Source: Apostichopus japonicus (lineage: Eukaryota > Echinodermata > Holothuroidea > Aspidochirotida > Stichopodidae). From it: a stretch of DNA of 64,000 nucleotides. The stretch is from assembly GCF_037975245.1 (NCBI RefSeq), contig NC_092565.1, forward strand, positions 9,470,499 through 9,534,498, given 5' to 3'. Positions 12,406 to 23,579 of this stretch are shown here, one piece after another (the stretch's first letter is position 1; every line of letters starts with the position of its first letter). The notes below the pieces were generated by a model. That model was not told the origin of the DNA. It did not search any database and saw nothing but the letters and a program-made list of their open reading frames with translations. The translations under genes and the position numbers were made by a program.

Positions 12406-13348
12406 CTTGAAAATTTTTGTTGTGGAAAAACCGATACGATTATGAATATAGTAATAATCAAAATAGGTTAAGCAAAATACAGACAGTTACTTTCGACAGA
12501 TAGAAGCAGATAATAAGCAAAATCAAGACAAGGAAACAGGAGGATGCGACGAAGGAAATTTGAATTCAGTTGCAGGGGAGAGGGGGTGCATTATTATCTG
12601 ACACCACCCTCCACCGGTGAAACGATAACTTAAACTAGAGCCCACCTGGTGACTATGCTGTCCCCCGCGGACGAGTTTAAAATTAAAGGCCTATATGCGA
12701 ATTAGACTATGTATAGGTATATAGGTTTATACGCTATGTAATAGAGCAGCATCTTTTTGTGTGTCTTCTCATCTACATTTGTTTCCGAGATTTGGAGGGG
12801 GTGGTGCTGGTTAAATTTGGGGGTGCTAGCAGCCCGCCTTCCTGGACGGTGACGTTGGGCGCGTTCTCCAAAAGGAAGCGATTATATCACTAACTTGATA
12901 TTAAAGTGATGGTCCGTGGCTTTTCTCGATAATCTTGCCTCTTTTCGAATGTGTATACTAAATGGAGACACATCCTCCGTGACCACTCTAGCATATTCTG
13001 TTAAATAATGCAATGAATGATCGTTATATTGAAATAAAGATTGGAAGCCCTTGCCAGTGATCAGAGACCTTATTACAGGTCATTTTGGTTAAACACTACG
13101 AAAATCAAATTACGATATATCTTTATTTAATAAACGGAGAGCCCAGCAGGTTTCCTGGCTGTAATTGTCTCTCTGAGATGCGCATGTGATATCAGAAGGA
13201 TAATTTACAGAAAGGAACATGAAGGATTGCAAGCCTCTTCACAACAATGTATAAACTTTAACCGATATCACTGATGTTGGAGGGAAAACAGGAACCCAGG
13301 TCAACTTTTCCGTGTAACAATATAGATGTCGGCTTAGATCATACGTGG
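12406..13348. other. Spacer between repeat copies, no gene seen
   Basis: This is AT-rich sequence without a long frame or a recognisable repeat, apart from short G-rich runs near 12575 and 12795. Confidence 0.4.
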
Positions 13349-13860
13349 AACCTGTTTCTACGGGAATCTGCCCAATTTGCCCGAAATGCATAACATGAAC
13401 ATTAGTTGAATTTTACTTTTTTTCTCACGGTTTAAATTAGTAAGTTATTCTTTCAGTTTCATGATATCACGTGATAATCAATGCTCTTAGAAAGTATCAC
13501 GTGTAGTATTATGTTCCCCTTCAGCGGAATTCGTGATATACACCTGACGATGATCACAGTCACAGTCTCGATGCAAGGGGACTGGGGTTGAGAGCGGATC
13601 AGTCGTTCGTTTGGTTTTTTCGTGTCCATGTACTTTCCTAGGTGACCTTTCTAAGAGGTATCATTATGTTGCCCTTCTAGGGGAAACGTGATACACATAT
13701 AACGATGATCACACAGTCACAGTCTCGATGCAAGGGGCTGGGATGTAGAGAGGATCATTTGTAGAATCTGTGTCTACGGGAATCAACATTTTGCATAATG
13801 TAAGACGTGCACCCTCGAATAACGTTGAATTTCACTTGTTTCTCACGGTGTATATTAATA
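13349..13860 (+). mobile_element. Repeat family 3, tandem copies 2 and 3
   Basis: Two diverged units lie in tandem. The core GATGATCACA..CAGTCTCGATGCAAGGGG occurs near 13550 and again near 13705. The flanking TCTACGGGAATC occurs near 13357 and 13775, and TTCTCACGGT with TAGTAAGTTATT/TAATAAGTTATT occurs near 13424 and 13844. The spacing of the outer pair is about 420 bp and of the inner pair about 155 bp, so the locus grew by nested duplication. Confidence 0.7.
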
Positions 13861-14214
13861 AGTTATTTTGATGACAATAAATACTGTATATACGCCCCCC
13901 CCCCCCTCCCCTCTTCAAGGATGCGACGAACGTTTTATGTATTCTGACGTAAAGTTAGAAAAGAACCAATCACGAAATAGCCATCGTTTTTTAATGAGTT
14001 AAACATATCTTATGAAGGATAAGTTGTGATTTGTGAATGTATGTTATTTTAGAGTTCTAAAATTGATCGTAAATGTAGTAATAAACTTTCGCAAAATAGT
14101 TGAAATAACCATGTTGATGAAGGTTTTACTTATATTGAGCTATTTTAGTGGTACATTTTACTGTAAGTTGTTACTTGGCAATACAGGCTGGATGAAGAAC
14201 TGGTACTTTTTAAT

Positions 14215-14352
14215 AAAGAGTCGCCAAGGAAAGAACCTGGGCACAAAACAAAACCACCGAACAACTGATCCGCTCTCAACCCCAGTCCCCTTGCATCGGG
14301 ACTGTGACTGTGTGATCATCGTCAGGTGTGCATCACCATTCCCCTCGAACTT
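14215..14352 (-). mobile_element. Repeat family 3, inverted copy
   Basis: Its reverse complement aligns with about 13500-13645: GTGTAGTA.., CACCTGACGATGATCACA, CGATGCAAGGGGACTGGGGT and GAGAGCGGATCAG. Together with the plus copy it makes a roughly 140-bp inverted repeat around about 570 bp of spacer. The open frame across it (14033-14362) is a by-product. Confidence 0.75.
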
Positions 14353-14362
14353 GAGGGAATAG

Positions 14363-14420
14363 GTACTACACATGAGTTGAAACTCATACTACACTCATAC
14401 TACACATGAGTTGAAACTCT
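14363..14420. repeat. Duplicated palindrome ATGAGTT-GA-AACTCAT
   Basis: The word TACTACACATGAGTTGAAAC occurs twice about 34 bp apart. The first copy contains a perfect 7-bp inverted repeat, ATGAGTT/AACTCAT, with a 2-base loop. It immediately follows the inverted family 3 copy. Confidence 0.7.
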
Positions 14421-14858
14421 TAGCCAAATGCCGAGAAGCGATGAAAAACTGGTAGGTCATGATTATCCTATGTCCTGTATCCTGTCCATGTCCTATATGT
14501 TCTTGTACGAGTACGCAGTATGCAGGTGCCTGCTGTGAACTTCAGTCCCCCCCCCGACCACGACCCCACACAGTTGTGTTGTATAGTATGACAAGTGACT
14601 GGTAGGAGGCACAAATCGGGGTTGAGGGCTATTCCTGAAAAGATTATTATATTTGTTAAATTAGGCAAGGTGGTCCAATGAAATATACTGCTTGAAAACT
14701 TTTAACTACTTATGCCCTTTGAAATTTCAACGTTTTGCCTAAGATTTTTTTGGATGTTTTATATCTGGATCGTACACTGACGTAGGCCTATGTATTTTTC
14801 TAGGGACCAACTTTCGACTTCTTGTCAAATTTATTGATATAATTTGAACTGGTGACAG

Positions 14859-15060
14859 ATATTAAGACTGAACTGGATGACTTTTGTCAAGTAATTATTC
14901 ATAAATGCGATGACGGTGTCCGGGATATATACATCTATAGCCCCGTCGACTACGGTCGAGAAATCTGGGACTTGTTGGACGTGAAAGCCATGGCAACAAA
15001 TACCTCAGCCCAGTCGTCGAACCCATGTGGAGCAACCACGTACACTTCAGGAGGGACTTA
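14859..15060 (+). CDS. Possible coding exon, acidic unrecognised protein
   Basis: After an acceptor-like GGTGACAG ending at 14858 the frame is open for 67 codons up to a C tract at 15061. The peptide has the look of real protein: TELDDFCQVIIHKCDDG.. then IYSPVDYGREIWDLLDVKAM and a Ser/Thr-rich tail (NTSAQSSNPCGATTYTSGGT). It is more GC-rich than its surroundings and balanced in composition. No clear donor is visible. The frame continues through the C run as poly-Pro to a stop at 15127, so the true end is uncertain. A LINE remnant follows 340 bp downstream, and the segment could belong to a mobile element. The pyrimidine tract before the acceptor is modest. Confidence 0.35.
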
Positions 15061-15399
15061 CCCCCCCCCCCCCTCATTGGCAGACATACAAAAATGTATA
15101 TATAGTGTACAGTACATAAATATATAACATATTCCTAACTGCTTTAAATTCGAAATTGTGCGATATTTGCAACTGACAAACAACACTTGCTTATAAGAAA
15201 TTTTAATACGACAGTTGACCCTACAAACATATTCTTAATTTGGTTGAAAATCATCAATATTTTAGAGATCAAATTTTACACATCGCATTAAACTATACAC
15301 AACAAACATTTTAATCTATACAACATGCAATCGGAGCCTGGGTACACATTTTATATTTTTATATTTTATATTTATTTTTTAGACGTAATGATTTTTTTA

Positions 15400-16075
15400 C
15401 CTCCGCCCGTTATTATTAAAGGTAATGAAGTAGAACGTGTTTCATCATACAAATATTTAGGAGTGGTGTTGAATGATCAATTCATGTACTAGTCAAAAGT
15501 TGAATTCTAGGCTATATTGCCTTCGGAAAATGTCATTATTCAATGTGCGTTCAGAAGTTTTAGAGATGTTTTATAATTCTACTATTTGTGGAGTCTGGAG
15601 GTATTGTCTAATTGTTGGGGGTGGTAATGTCAGTAAATCAGAAAGGGACCGTATTGATAATATTATTAAGAAAGCTGAAATCATAGTTGGGGTTCTCAGT
15701 CTGCTGTTGACACTGTCTACCAGTGCCTTCTACAATCCAAGCTTGATACAGTGTGGAGTGACTCTAGTCACCCTTTCCATCACCACCTTCAAGACAACTT
15801 AATTAAGAGAGGTATTTGCAGACTAAGACTCCCACAACTAAAGACTAATCGGCACCGTAATTCATTCATCCCCCGTGCAATAATACTTTACAATAATAAC
15901 TTGAGTCGTTAATTGTTTGGCCTATTTAATGGGTATATGCTTAATGTTTTAATCCATTTAATCTGTTTTTATACTTTTTCAGTTCTTAAGTGTAAATATG
16001 AATATAGGTTTACATATTTTTGTACTTTTGATATGTGCGAGTATCGTAATTTTTTTGTATGGAGCAATAAATTTA
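15400..16075 (+). pseudogene. 3' end of a non-LTR retrotransposon (reverse transcriptase C-terminus), broken
   Basis: Conceptual translation across frames gives PPPVIIKGNEVERVSSYKYL followed by GVVLND, the motif found near the end of reverse transcriptases of jockey/CR1/L2/Rex-type LINEs. It continues with SRLYCLRKMSLFNVRSEVLE..FYNSTICGVWRY and ..RDRIDNIIKKAEIIVG, then TVYQCLLQSKLDTVWSDSSH and the typical C-terminal NSFIPRAIILYN with a stop at 15910. The copy is dead: an in-frame TAG lies at 15490, the frame shifts near 15490, and it shifts back near 15690. Several residues are missing after LND. A short AT-rich 3' part follows, with AATAAA at 16066-16071. The 5' part of the element is absent, as is usual for truncated LINE insertions. 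Confidence 0.9.
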
Positions 16076-16079
16076 TACT

Positions 16080-17372
16080 TAATTACTACTGTTAAAACTA
16101 TGGCGAATGCTAATCACTCGGTAGATTAACCGAGTACTAATGATGAGGCAGAAGAAAACTTAATTACTGTACGTTTCCCAGGTAATTCCCAAACCAAGAA
16201 GACAAAATTTGCTTAATTTATCAGCTGACTTGTTTTACATTCAGTGATTTATGAAGTTTCCGTTGGTAATATTTTATGGGGTACTCTCTTTTGTTTGTTT
16301 GTTAACAAATTGCATTGAAGTTTAATTAGTGTAATATTTTAGACTTCAATGTAAGCTTGTTTTCGTTTAAATATTTGAGGAATCATAACGCAGTCGGCCC
16401 GTCTGACCCTGACGTAGGCCTATTTTTGACATGAAAAACACTACACGATTTAGTAACTGAAATATGCTATCTATATGGTTCCCGAGCTTATATAGAGCTG
16501 AACAAATGGAAGAATTAAGCAGAAAGTAAATAAATATTGATTAGAGTAATCAAAATAAATTAACATGGAAACGGGTTGGTGATTGTCTTTTCATTTTTTC
16601 CCCAAATTTTTCTTCATTTTTTAAAATAGTTTTTGTGAGGGGAGGGGATGAGTTCGTCCGACTACTGTTAGAACCGCCTTTGTACGGACATGTGCGTATT
16701 GGGTTGTCATAGTGAGTCTTATTAGGCCTATTTTCTTGTCTCTCTGTGCACAGAAAACTGTATCATTAATTGTATTTTTTTTGCGGAGTATGACGACAAT
16801 TTCGTTTCATAATAACCGAATATTCATATCGAAGCGCTGTCGTATTTATGTTCGTGTTTCCAACAGTTTGCTTTATTATTTACTGATGGTATGCACTATG
16901 TAACAGGTGCAGCATGACACTCCCAAAGTTACGCACGAGGCTCCCAAAATAGTTTGTGCTGAGCTCCATCATCACAGAACGCTTGGTAAATGTTGTTGAC
17001 AAAACCGTCCAATGCAAGTTCAGTATTCATATCTCGCTTGTAGTCTGCTCAATAGTTTTGACAATGTCTCTCCTCATAGCACTAAAATCAATCTTCTAAA
17101 GTCATTGAAAGTTATACTTGCAATTAAACACGATATCTTGACATATATATATCCTGACCATTCGCCACAAAATCGAACCTGAAAGATAAACAATAATCGT
17201 TAAACCTGAATGGGATCAGCTGATCACCCTGGTTTTCATTCATTACTAATTCGCCCGCCTAGTCACCCCAAGGATAACAACAACAATAATACTATTGCAA
17301 CGATTACACCCGCACTTTACGTAACGGATCGCGTTAAACTTTTACAATACCTCCCGTCGTTAATCAGGAATT
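16080..17372. other. AT-rich spacer with one exon-like fragment
   Basis: A very good acceptor (CTTGTCTCTCTGTGCACAG, ending about 16752) is followed by two short open frames, but no matching donor or recognisable peptide is seen. The rest shows no gene. Confidence 0.4.
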
Positions 17373-17549
17373 ATGAGTTTTCAAAAAAGAGGTAACTTTA
17401 ACGTTTTCATGTTTATACTAAATTGACTGACGAGTATATATCTCGAAAGTAATTTTACCGTTTAAACTCATATCTTTCTTTTACAGTTGGACACGTTCTC
17501 AAGAGAGTTCGAAGTAGACGGAAAAAGGAATTGAAAGGTGGGAGAGTTA
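17373..17549 (+). CDS. Candidate first two coding exons of a gene (basic N-terminus)
   Basis: Exon 1 would be 17373-17391 (ATG AGT TTT CAA AAA AGA G), followed by the donor GTAACT. The intron is 95 bp and ends with the pyrimidine-rich acceptor ATCTTTCTTTTACAG at 17486. Exon 2 would be 17487-17549, ending before a perfect GTGAGT donor at 17550. The phases join (1 + 2), giving MSFQKRVGHVLKRVRSRRKK then ELKGGRV. The two other frames of exon 2 contain stops. The highly basic start is unrecognised. An earlier donor (GTGGGA at 17538) is an alternative. Downstream exons were not identified, so the model rests on splice signals and phase agreement only. Confidence 0.4.
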
Positions 17550-20105
17550 GTGAGTACACTATTTGCTGTTTATCTTTTCTTACTAACCATGCCAATCTTC
17601 TCTATCCTAACATGTCACCTATGGTAAGCCTACAGGTAGTTTTTTTCTATTATAGTTTATTTGTGGTTATACTATCATTGATCGCAAGTAGATTATGGTC
17701 ATTGTATGAGTCGTAAATCCGACTATTATCGGAGGCCCGCCTCGCTCAATATATCGATTTTACTTTTGTGCTGGTCATTCAAGCTTTCTCTCGGAAAACA
17801 GTTATAGAAAGCTAGGGTGGATCTTGTTAGTAATCAAAGCCAGTGTGAAAAGTACTAGTAGTAGTGCCTAAGCTAGATTTAAAATATTTAATGTTAACGA
17901 AAAATCATGTTCTTGTAACAACATGCAACTTGGCAAAAACTTCGCAATACCTTTTTAACTTTTAGATAATGACAGCATGTGTCACTGAATTTATGGGTCA
18001 GCAGGAACTAACCAATATAAGAGAACCACTTACCAGAATTGTTACTTCAATTTAATTCATTTTAAAGTTGAGGGTGGAGTAATCTTTCCAAGTTAAACAA
18101 AAAAATTCCTGACTTGTGTACAGCACTGCAAGTTACACATGTAACAATACGATGTGAGCATCCGACTTAAACTGTTCATTTTAACAATCATGTAGTTTCC
18201 AAATTAGGTCAAAGGGTTTGAAAATGTTCTTCATTGTCTCAAACTCAGTCTTCTTTAAAACATTTGCAATTAAGGTATTTGGAACTGAATGGTTGTTGGC
18301 TTCAACTGTATCTTTTAGATAAAACCAATTCTAAGTGAAGGAAAACAATTCTGGGTGAAGGAAAACAATTCTGGGTGAAGGAAAACAATTCTGAGTGAAG
18401 GACATTTTATGTGATTGATATTAGTTCCTATGCAATATGCATGGTTACTCTAGAAACCATCATCGCAATAGCATGTTTTGGAATTGAAATATTGAAATGA
18501 GCTCTTCCAGCTGAGCTCTTTATGTTAAAATCATATCTAAAGTTGCTAATTAGCACTCCAATATTTCCATCAATCATGGAGATCCAAGAACTCTGCATGA
18601 ATGTACGGTATATAAAATAAAACCCTCAATTCAAGTTTATTTGGAAGCCTCTACATTTTTAATTCCTGTGAAAACTTTGCAATAATAATGAATCTTTACA
18701 ATTGCCTAGATATTAATTGTCTGAGTTCGACCAATCATATCATTCCAAAGTGGCCGATCCCCTTAAAAGTTGAATACTTTGTTGTTCAGTTCAAAGGAAA
18801 ACAGACAGGAAAAGGTCTGTCTGTAATCTTTCAGAAAATGTAAGACTTGGTCTTAATTATGGCTTCAATTAAAGAGGAGCAGATCTAATGATGTGGGAAA
18901 TACATCATGCTGTATATAGCAGATATTCCACACATGTTTACCTTGTTCCCTATTTATTTAATATCAGGTGCTTCACAGACATAGGCGTAGGAGTAGGGGG
19001 GGGGGGCTGGGAAAGTGCAGCTTGTTGGTTGAACGGATGTTTCATGCTTACACTTACAGAAATGTTATCTTGTAATATTAAACCAACAGCATGTTTAGTT
19101 CTTACAATGCTAGTAGACATAATACATGATGAATCAATTGTTAGAATCAATATTGCAAATTGATAAAGATATTTAATTATTTAGAACCAGACTTCATCCA
19201 AGCAATTATTGGTAAATGGTAATTTCAGTTGAACTTTCAATTAAATAATTTAATATCTCAATTATGTATTATGTACTATTATGTATCGAGAAAATAGTGT
19301 TGAACTCTCAGCAAAGTTCTTGCGAACCGCCTTGAAATATTTTTCCAAACCGCTAACCCACAACAGGTCTACTCGAATTTTAACAAATATGGAAGTATTT
19401 CATTGAATTGGAAATAGAAGGTCAGTAAGTTCTATGTGTACACATACATGTCAATATTTCATGTTAAAATACCCTAGGTCACATACATGGTAGGCATAAA
19501 CATTTAACTCCCAATACAAAGATTCACGCTTAAAAGTCCTTTTGCTCATTCAGGCAATCCATTGTTTCAGGTCATTAATGGTTAGATAGAAACATTGTTC
19601 TGATATCATAGGGTTCCGCGGGCTGCATTAATAGGATTTTGAAAACCAAGTTGTGGGCGGCCCAGGAGAGAATTTGTGAAAAATACTGCCCCTGCTATTG
19701 AATGAAACTACAGAGTTGTCTAATGAAACACAAGGATTTCAACTCATTATGATAACAAAATGTCTTAGATACTCTTTTTATGAGCAAAATGTTTCAAACA
19801 ATGAATGCACAAACAAATGATACTTTATTAGACATTTTATTCCATAGATTTCTTTTTATTAATTGAAATAATTTTTTATTTTAATATATTGGTTGCATGG
19901 TTTAGGTTATTGTGTGAGAAGTTAACTTATAGCTTTCCCAATGTTGTTAAAATCTCACAAACTGCAGTTTATTTACCCTTGTACATGCAAAGTTAATTAT
20001 GATATTGTGAAGCAATACAGACTTTCCTTTATATCAGAGTACATAGGGGGAAAAAATTCCAAGTTATTAGAGATACAAATTAGTCAAAGAACATGGCTGG
20101 CTTAC
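17550..20105. other. AT-rich stretch without a supported gene
   Basis: It includes an 11-base G run at 18996-19006 and a small GC-rich pocket around 19615-19670. Short open frames lack splice support. Confidence 0.4.
18327..18403. repeat. Short tandem repeat, 20-bp unit, about 4 copies
   Basis: The unit AATTCTGGGTGAAGGAAAAC is repeated with single-base changes (CTAAG, CTGGG, CTGGG, CTGAG). The two inner copies are identical. Confidence 0.9.
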
Positions 20106-20673
20106 CTGCAAGTCATCGGCAACAGACAGGGTATGGGAAAGACTCATCCCAAGGCCCATCGCACCCTTCTGTGTAATATCTTTGCACATGTCAGTTACCA
20201 TAGGTAACAAATAACAGGAAATTAGACATTTGCTGGAGAATGCCCGAACTTGCCAAAGTTGAACCGCAAATTTAGCATTCAATGGATTAATCATTTTGTT
20301 CTTAAAGTAAGAAACAATCACTATTTGTTTAGGAACTTACGCTTTCTTTTACGAGTAGCTTAAAACTATAATAGTACTGCCACAGCTCTGGCTTCACTTT
20401 AAAATTAAGAAAAACAGTATTACAAAACTGGCTGAGAAAAAGCTATATTTTATGGAAGCTTGGAAACACATGTACACTTGAAACAAGTTGTGGCAGAACT
20501 GATTGACACTCTGGATTTCAGAATTAGCATTCCATTGTCCTAGTACAATGTTTACAGAGCTAGTACTGGATGTCAAAGTTTAAAGAGCTCTAGTAAAAAC
20601 ATGTGTCTGGATACATCAAGTTGTAATTACCTGCTGCAACTATGCCATACTTCAGTTTAATACGGATACCCTT
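20106..20673 (-). CDS. Candidate cluster of short minus-strand exons, gene unrecognised
   Basis: Four small segments look like exons of one minus-strand gene. (1) 20673-20631 follows ATATAACAG and reads KGIRIKLKYGIVAA, ending at GTAATT. (2) 20539-20478 follows TTGTACTAG, joins in phase and reads QWNANSEIQSVNQFCHNLFQ, ending at GTGTAC. (3) 20396 (or 20428) down to 20341 reads KVKPELWQYYYSFKLLVKES, ending before a consensus GTAAGT. (4) 20168-20106 follows a TAACTGAC branch-like word and TTACACAG and reads KGAMGLGMSLSHTLSVADDL then Q, ending before GTAAGC. Junctions 1-2 and 3-4 keep frame. Junction 2-3 is doubtful: the in-phase acceptor gives an intron of only about 50 bp, and the acceptor with a normal intron length is out of phase. 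I do not recognise the product. Confidence 0.33.
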
Positions 20674-21671
20674 CTGTTATATACACACCATGGTAACGTT
20701 CTCGAGCCTATAAACATCGTGAACGAAACACCAAGCCGATCTGATTGGAAGTGATCATTGCCCTTTTGGATTCAAGCTGGTGCGCTCCTAACTTAACCAG
20801 ACGGGATGGAATTGCACAGTAAGTGACCTTCTGTAGGAATGCGTCCCTCATCTTCTTGTTCTCTCTCTCTCTCTGTATCTCTCTGGGAACTACTTCAGGG
20901 ATATATTTAGTGAACCTTCTTCATAATTTTGTATTAAGGGGTACTTAAATTGAGGTTCATACATGTATTATTAATTTATTTATCATTAAATGCTGTAAAT
21001 ATACTTAATACATCTGTACATTTGTAAAGCAACGTAGCTGTTTTTGTGTACTATACAGTATATGTGCTATGGGATATCACATACGTTATGTCCTGGTTAT
21101 ACATTGAATATTAATTTTTTATATTTTATTTTGGGATTTTAAGTTAGTTATTATGAAAGGAATAATACTTAAATTTCCATTTCTCTTGTACTGTAGTCAT
21201 TTTAAGTTTCAGGACTTAATTTATACGGTAAAATACTATACGAATGTATGTATCATTCTGCCATAAGTGTGTCGTAAGATAGGGGAACAGGAGGGCCTTT
21301 CCCCTCCTCATGAAAAATACCGTTGTCTCCAACTCCCCCCGTTTTAGTACAAAAAATAACCCAGAATTATTTGGACTTATCTGAACTGGAGGTTGTATAA
21401 ATAAGAAAAAAAAATGGATAATCTAATTTCATTTGCTATTTTATTAACAGTTTGCTATTTTATGGAAATAAATAGTAGTCTAGAGTGTCTTTCAACAATT
21501 AAAAAACATTGTATTTGTAAAGCCCTGGTATTGAAAACTTTTATTGCATAGCGCATGACATTCAGTTTTCACCTTGATCTAATTTGGCAACCCTCAAGTG
21601 GCTAAATTGTTGTAGCCTGGGAAAGAGGCCTACTGGGAGGAAGTCTCCCATCATATTTTGAGAAAGTTTTG
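20674..21671. other. Stretch with a possible plus-strand first-exon donor
   Basis: A GC-richer patch at about 20690-20818 ends at GTAAGT (20819) and holds an ATG at 20806 (GACGGGATGG), giving ATG plus three codons before the donor. A (CT)n tract follows at about 20860-20873. Nothing else is supported. Confidence 0.3.
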
Positions 21672-21731
21672 TACGATTAAAAGAATAGTCCAGGTAAAAA
21701 TTTCTTTTTGATATGTTGAAGAGGAACATAA
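21672..21731. repeat. Left arm of an inverted repeat around a SINE
   Basis: About 60 bp here, centred on AAATTTCTTTTTGATATG, is the reverse complement of 22275-22346 with a few mismatches. The two arms enclose about 540 bp that contain SINE copy 2. Confidence 0.8.
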
Positions 21732-21789
21732 AAAATTTACGTCTAATTTGATAATCCACATTGGATGCATCCATTATGTGAATGTACCA

Positions 21790-22036
21790 TATGTATGTAT
21801 TTGTATGTATTTTAGATCCTCCTGCAAGCAGGAATTTGCGAAGAAGCCATCATTGGCTTATCAAAGCCGCAAGCTGACCGAAGTCAGTCCCTTAGATTCA
21901 TATTTAACATCCTAGATTATGAATTGTCAATTGTCAACAACTATGTTACTGGACGACATACATTAATCTTGGGGTGACTCGAACTCGGGACCTTATGATT
22001 GAAAGGCATCGGCATTAACCACTGAGCTAACACTCG
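21790..22036 (-). mobile_element. tRNA-derived SINE, family 1, copy 2
   Basis: This is a full-length minus-strand copy. The A box (TTAGCTCAGTGG on the minus strand) lies at about 22018-22029 and a B-box segment follows, so the polymerase III promoter runs from right to left. The body carries the same GACTGACTTCGGTCAGC and GCTTGCAGGAGGATC words as the other copies. The 3' tail is (TACA)n near 21791-21815. It is more diverged than copies 3 and 4. Confidence 0.85.
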
Positions 22037-22165
22037 ATAGGTATTGGTATTTTATAAACTTCACGTCCCCTTTAGACAAACTAGTAACCCTATCCAATCC
22101 AAGGTCAAATCAATAGACTGAAAAGTAGAGAAACAAAAAAACATTGTTTGTCAGTGTGCAACTAT

Positions 22166-22290
22166 GACATCACAACTGTTTGCTTCAAGTTCACTTTTGG
22201 TAGAATATCAGATAACTTCAACTGTCAATATCTCAAAAACGGTATGTAGAAATTGAATGCAAATTTCACTAGAATGCTTCTAGATTATGT
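22166..22290. repeat. Dispersed repeat family 4, copy 1
   Basis: TATGACATCACAACTGTTTG, then CTTCAAGTTCACTTT, a CAATATCTCAAAAA-type stretch and CACTAGAATGCTT recur in the same order at 28050-28200. The shared end overlaps the right inverted arm, so the arm is probably the terminus of this element. Confidence 0.7.
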
Positions 22291-22346
22291 TCCTCTGTAC
22301 AGTAACATATCAAAAAGAAATTTTTTCCTGTACACTTTTCTTTTAA
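22275..22346. repeat. Right arm of an inverted repeat around a SINE
   Basis: TTATGTTCCTC, then ACATATCAAAAAGAAATTTT and CTTTTCTTTTAA match the reverse complement of the arm at 21672-21731. The segment is also the end of a dispersed repeat that starts near 22166. Confidence 0.8.
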
Positions 22347-23579
22347 GTGCGCTTAGTCGCAACATGTTTTAATAGTTTCAATTAGTTTGTAACTTTTGAA
22401 GTACATTTATGTTCAAGGTTTATTTCCCTTTTGTCTACCAAATATATCGGCAATGTTTCTTTTTCTTCAAAAGTTTTTGTGACTATCCATGCAACATTCT
22501 GGCAACCCTTTTAAGGGTTGCCACGGCCAGTTTGAAATTCCTGGGCTGGACTTCATTGACTACATAATCATATTTGGGAACTTATCTTTTTTAAACTGTA
22601 TTTACATAGCTGATGATGAGGGTAAATAAATTTTATAATAAAAGTATTATGTAATAGTATATGATTTGGTAATTGGATTGGACGTACACAATACAGTAAT
22701 CAAACTTTGAATATTAGAGATGTCAGATCAATAATCGGGGTTTGACTCAAATTTATGACGAGTATAAAATTTGCACCTTAAAAGTAAAAAGGATGGACTG
22801 GGTCCTGTTTGGGATGATTTTAGGGCATCAGGATTTTAAGTTGCGCATGCTCTACAGAATTTAATACCAAATGTTGGTGACTTTTATATCTGTTACCTCT
22901 TACCATTATAAATCTCCTATTGTGTCTCACACACTAGTGTCTAAGATGCAGCTTATTTCTTCAGATGTTTGAAGGTTTCCTTAATCGTCTGGTTAAATTT
23001 TATGTGGCAACACTGAGCTTGCAGCTAATTATCCATGCAACATGCATGGAATGTCTTTCAATAAAAAATGTGGAATAACTATTTCTTATTGTTAAAAAGG
23101 ATAACAATTTTTTTTTCATTACTTGTCATTCAAAATAATTTGTACCAAAATTTTCAAGTGATATTGTCTAATACATGACATGTGCTATTGTTGTGTACAT
23201 CAAACATTAGTTTCATGTTACTGTGTGTGCAATACTTAACTGCACAGTACATGCATCATTTACTTGTACAGTAAAAGTGCAAACAGGTGATTCAACATAG
23301 ATGATGTAAACCATGGTAATTATTTTACATCTTTAAAGTCACTAAGTTTTAGCATAATTAGCACATATTAAACAGTGCGTGACAGTTGAATTATTAATTT
23401 GACTCTTCAGATCTGATGGGAATATATATACTTTAGAGGGCTTTGCTTGAATTAAATTAAATGCACGTAATATAAATAGTAATCATAATAATCGTCTTGC
23501 AAGGCAGTTGTTTTCTGACGCTAATGCAGCCACTTACAAACATGTATGTGGGAGTAGCCGAATGGCTATTTTCTTACAC
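22347..23579. other. AT-rich stretch, no firm gene
   Basis: At about 22965 a 38-codon frame (MFEGFLNRLVKFYVATLSLQ..) follows the acceptor-like CTTATTTCTTCAG. It ends at a stop and has no partner exon. Nothing else was seen. Confidence 0.35.
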
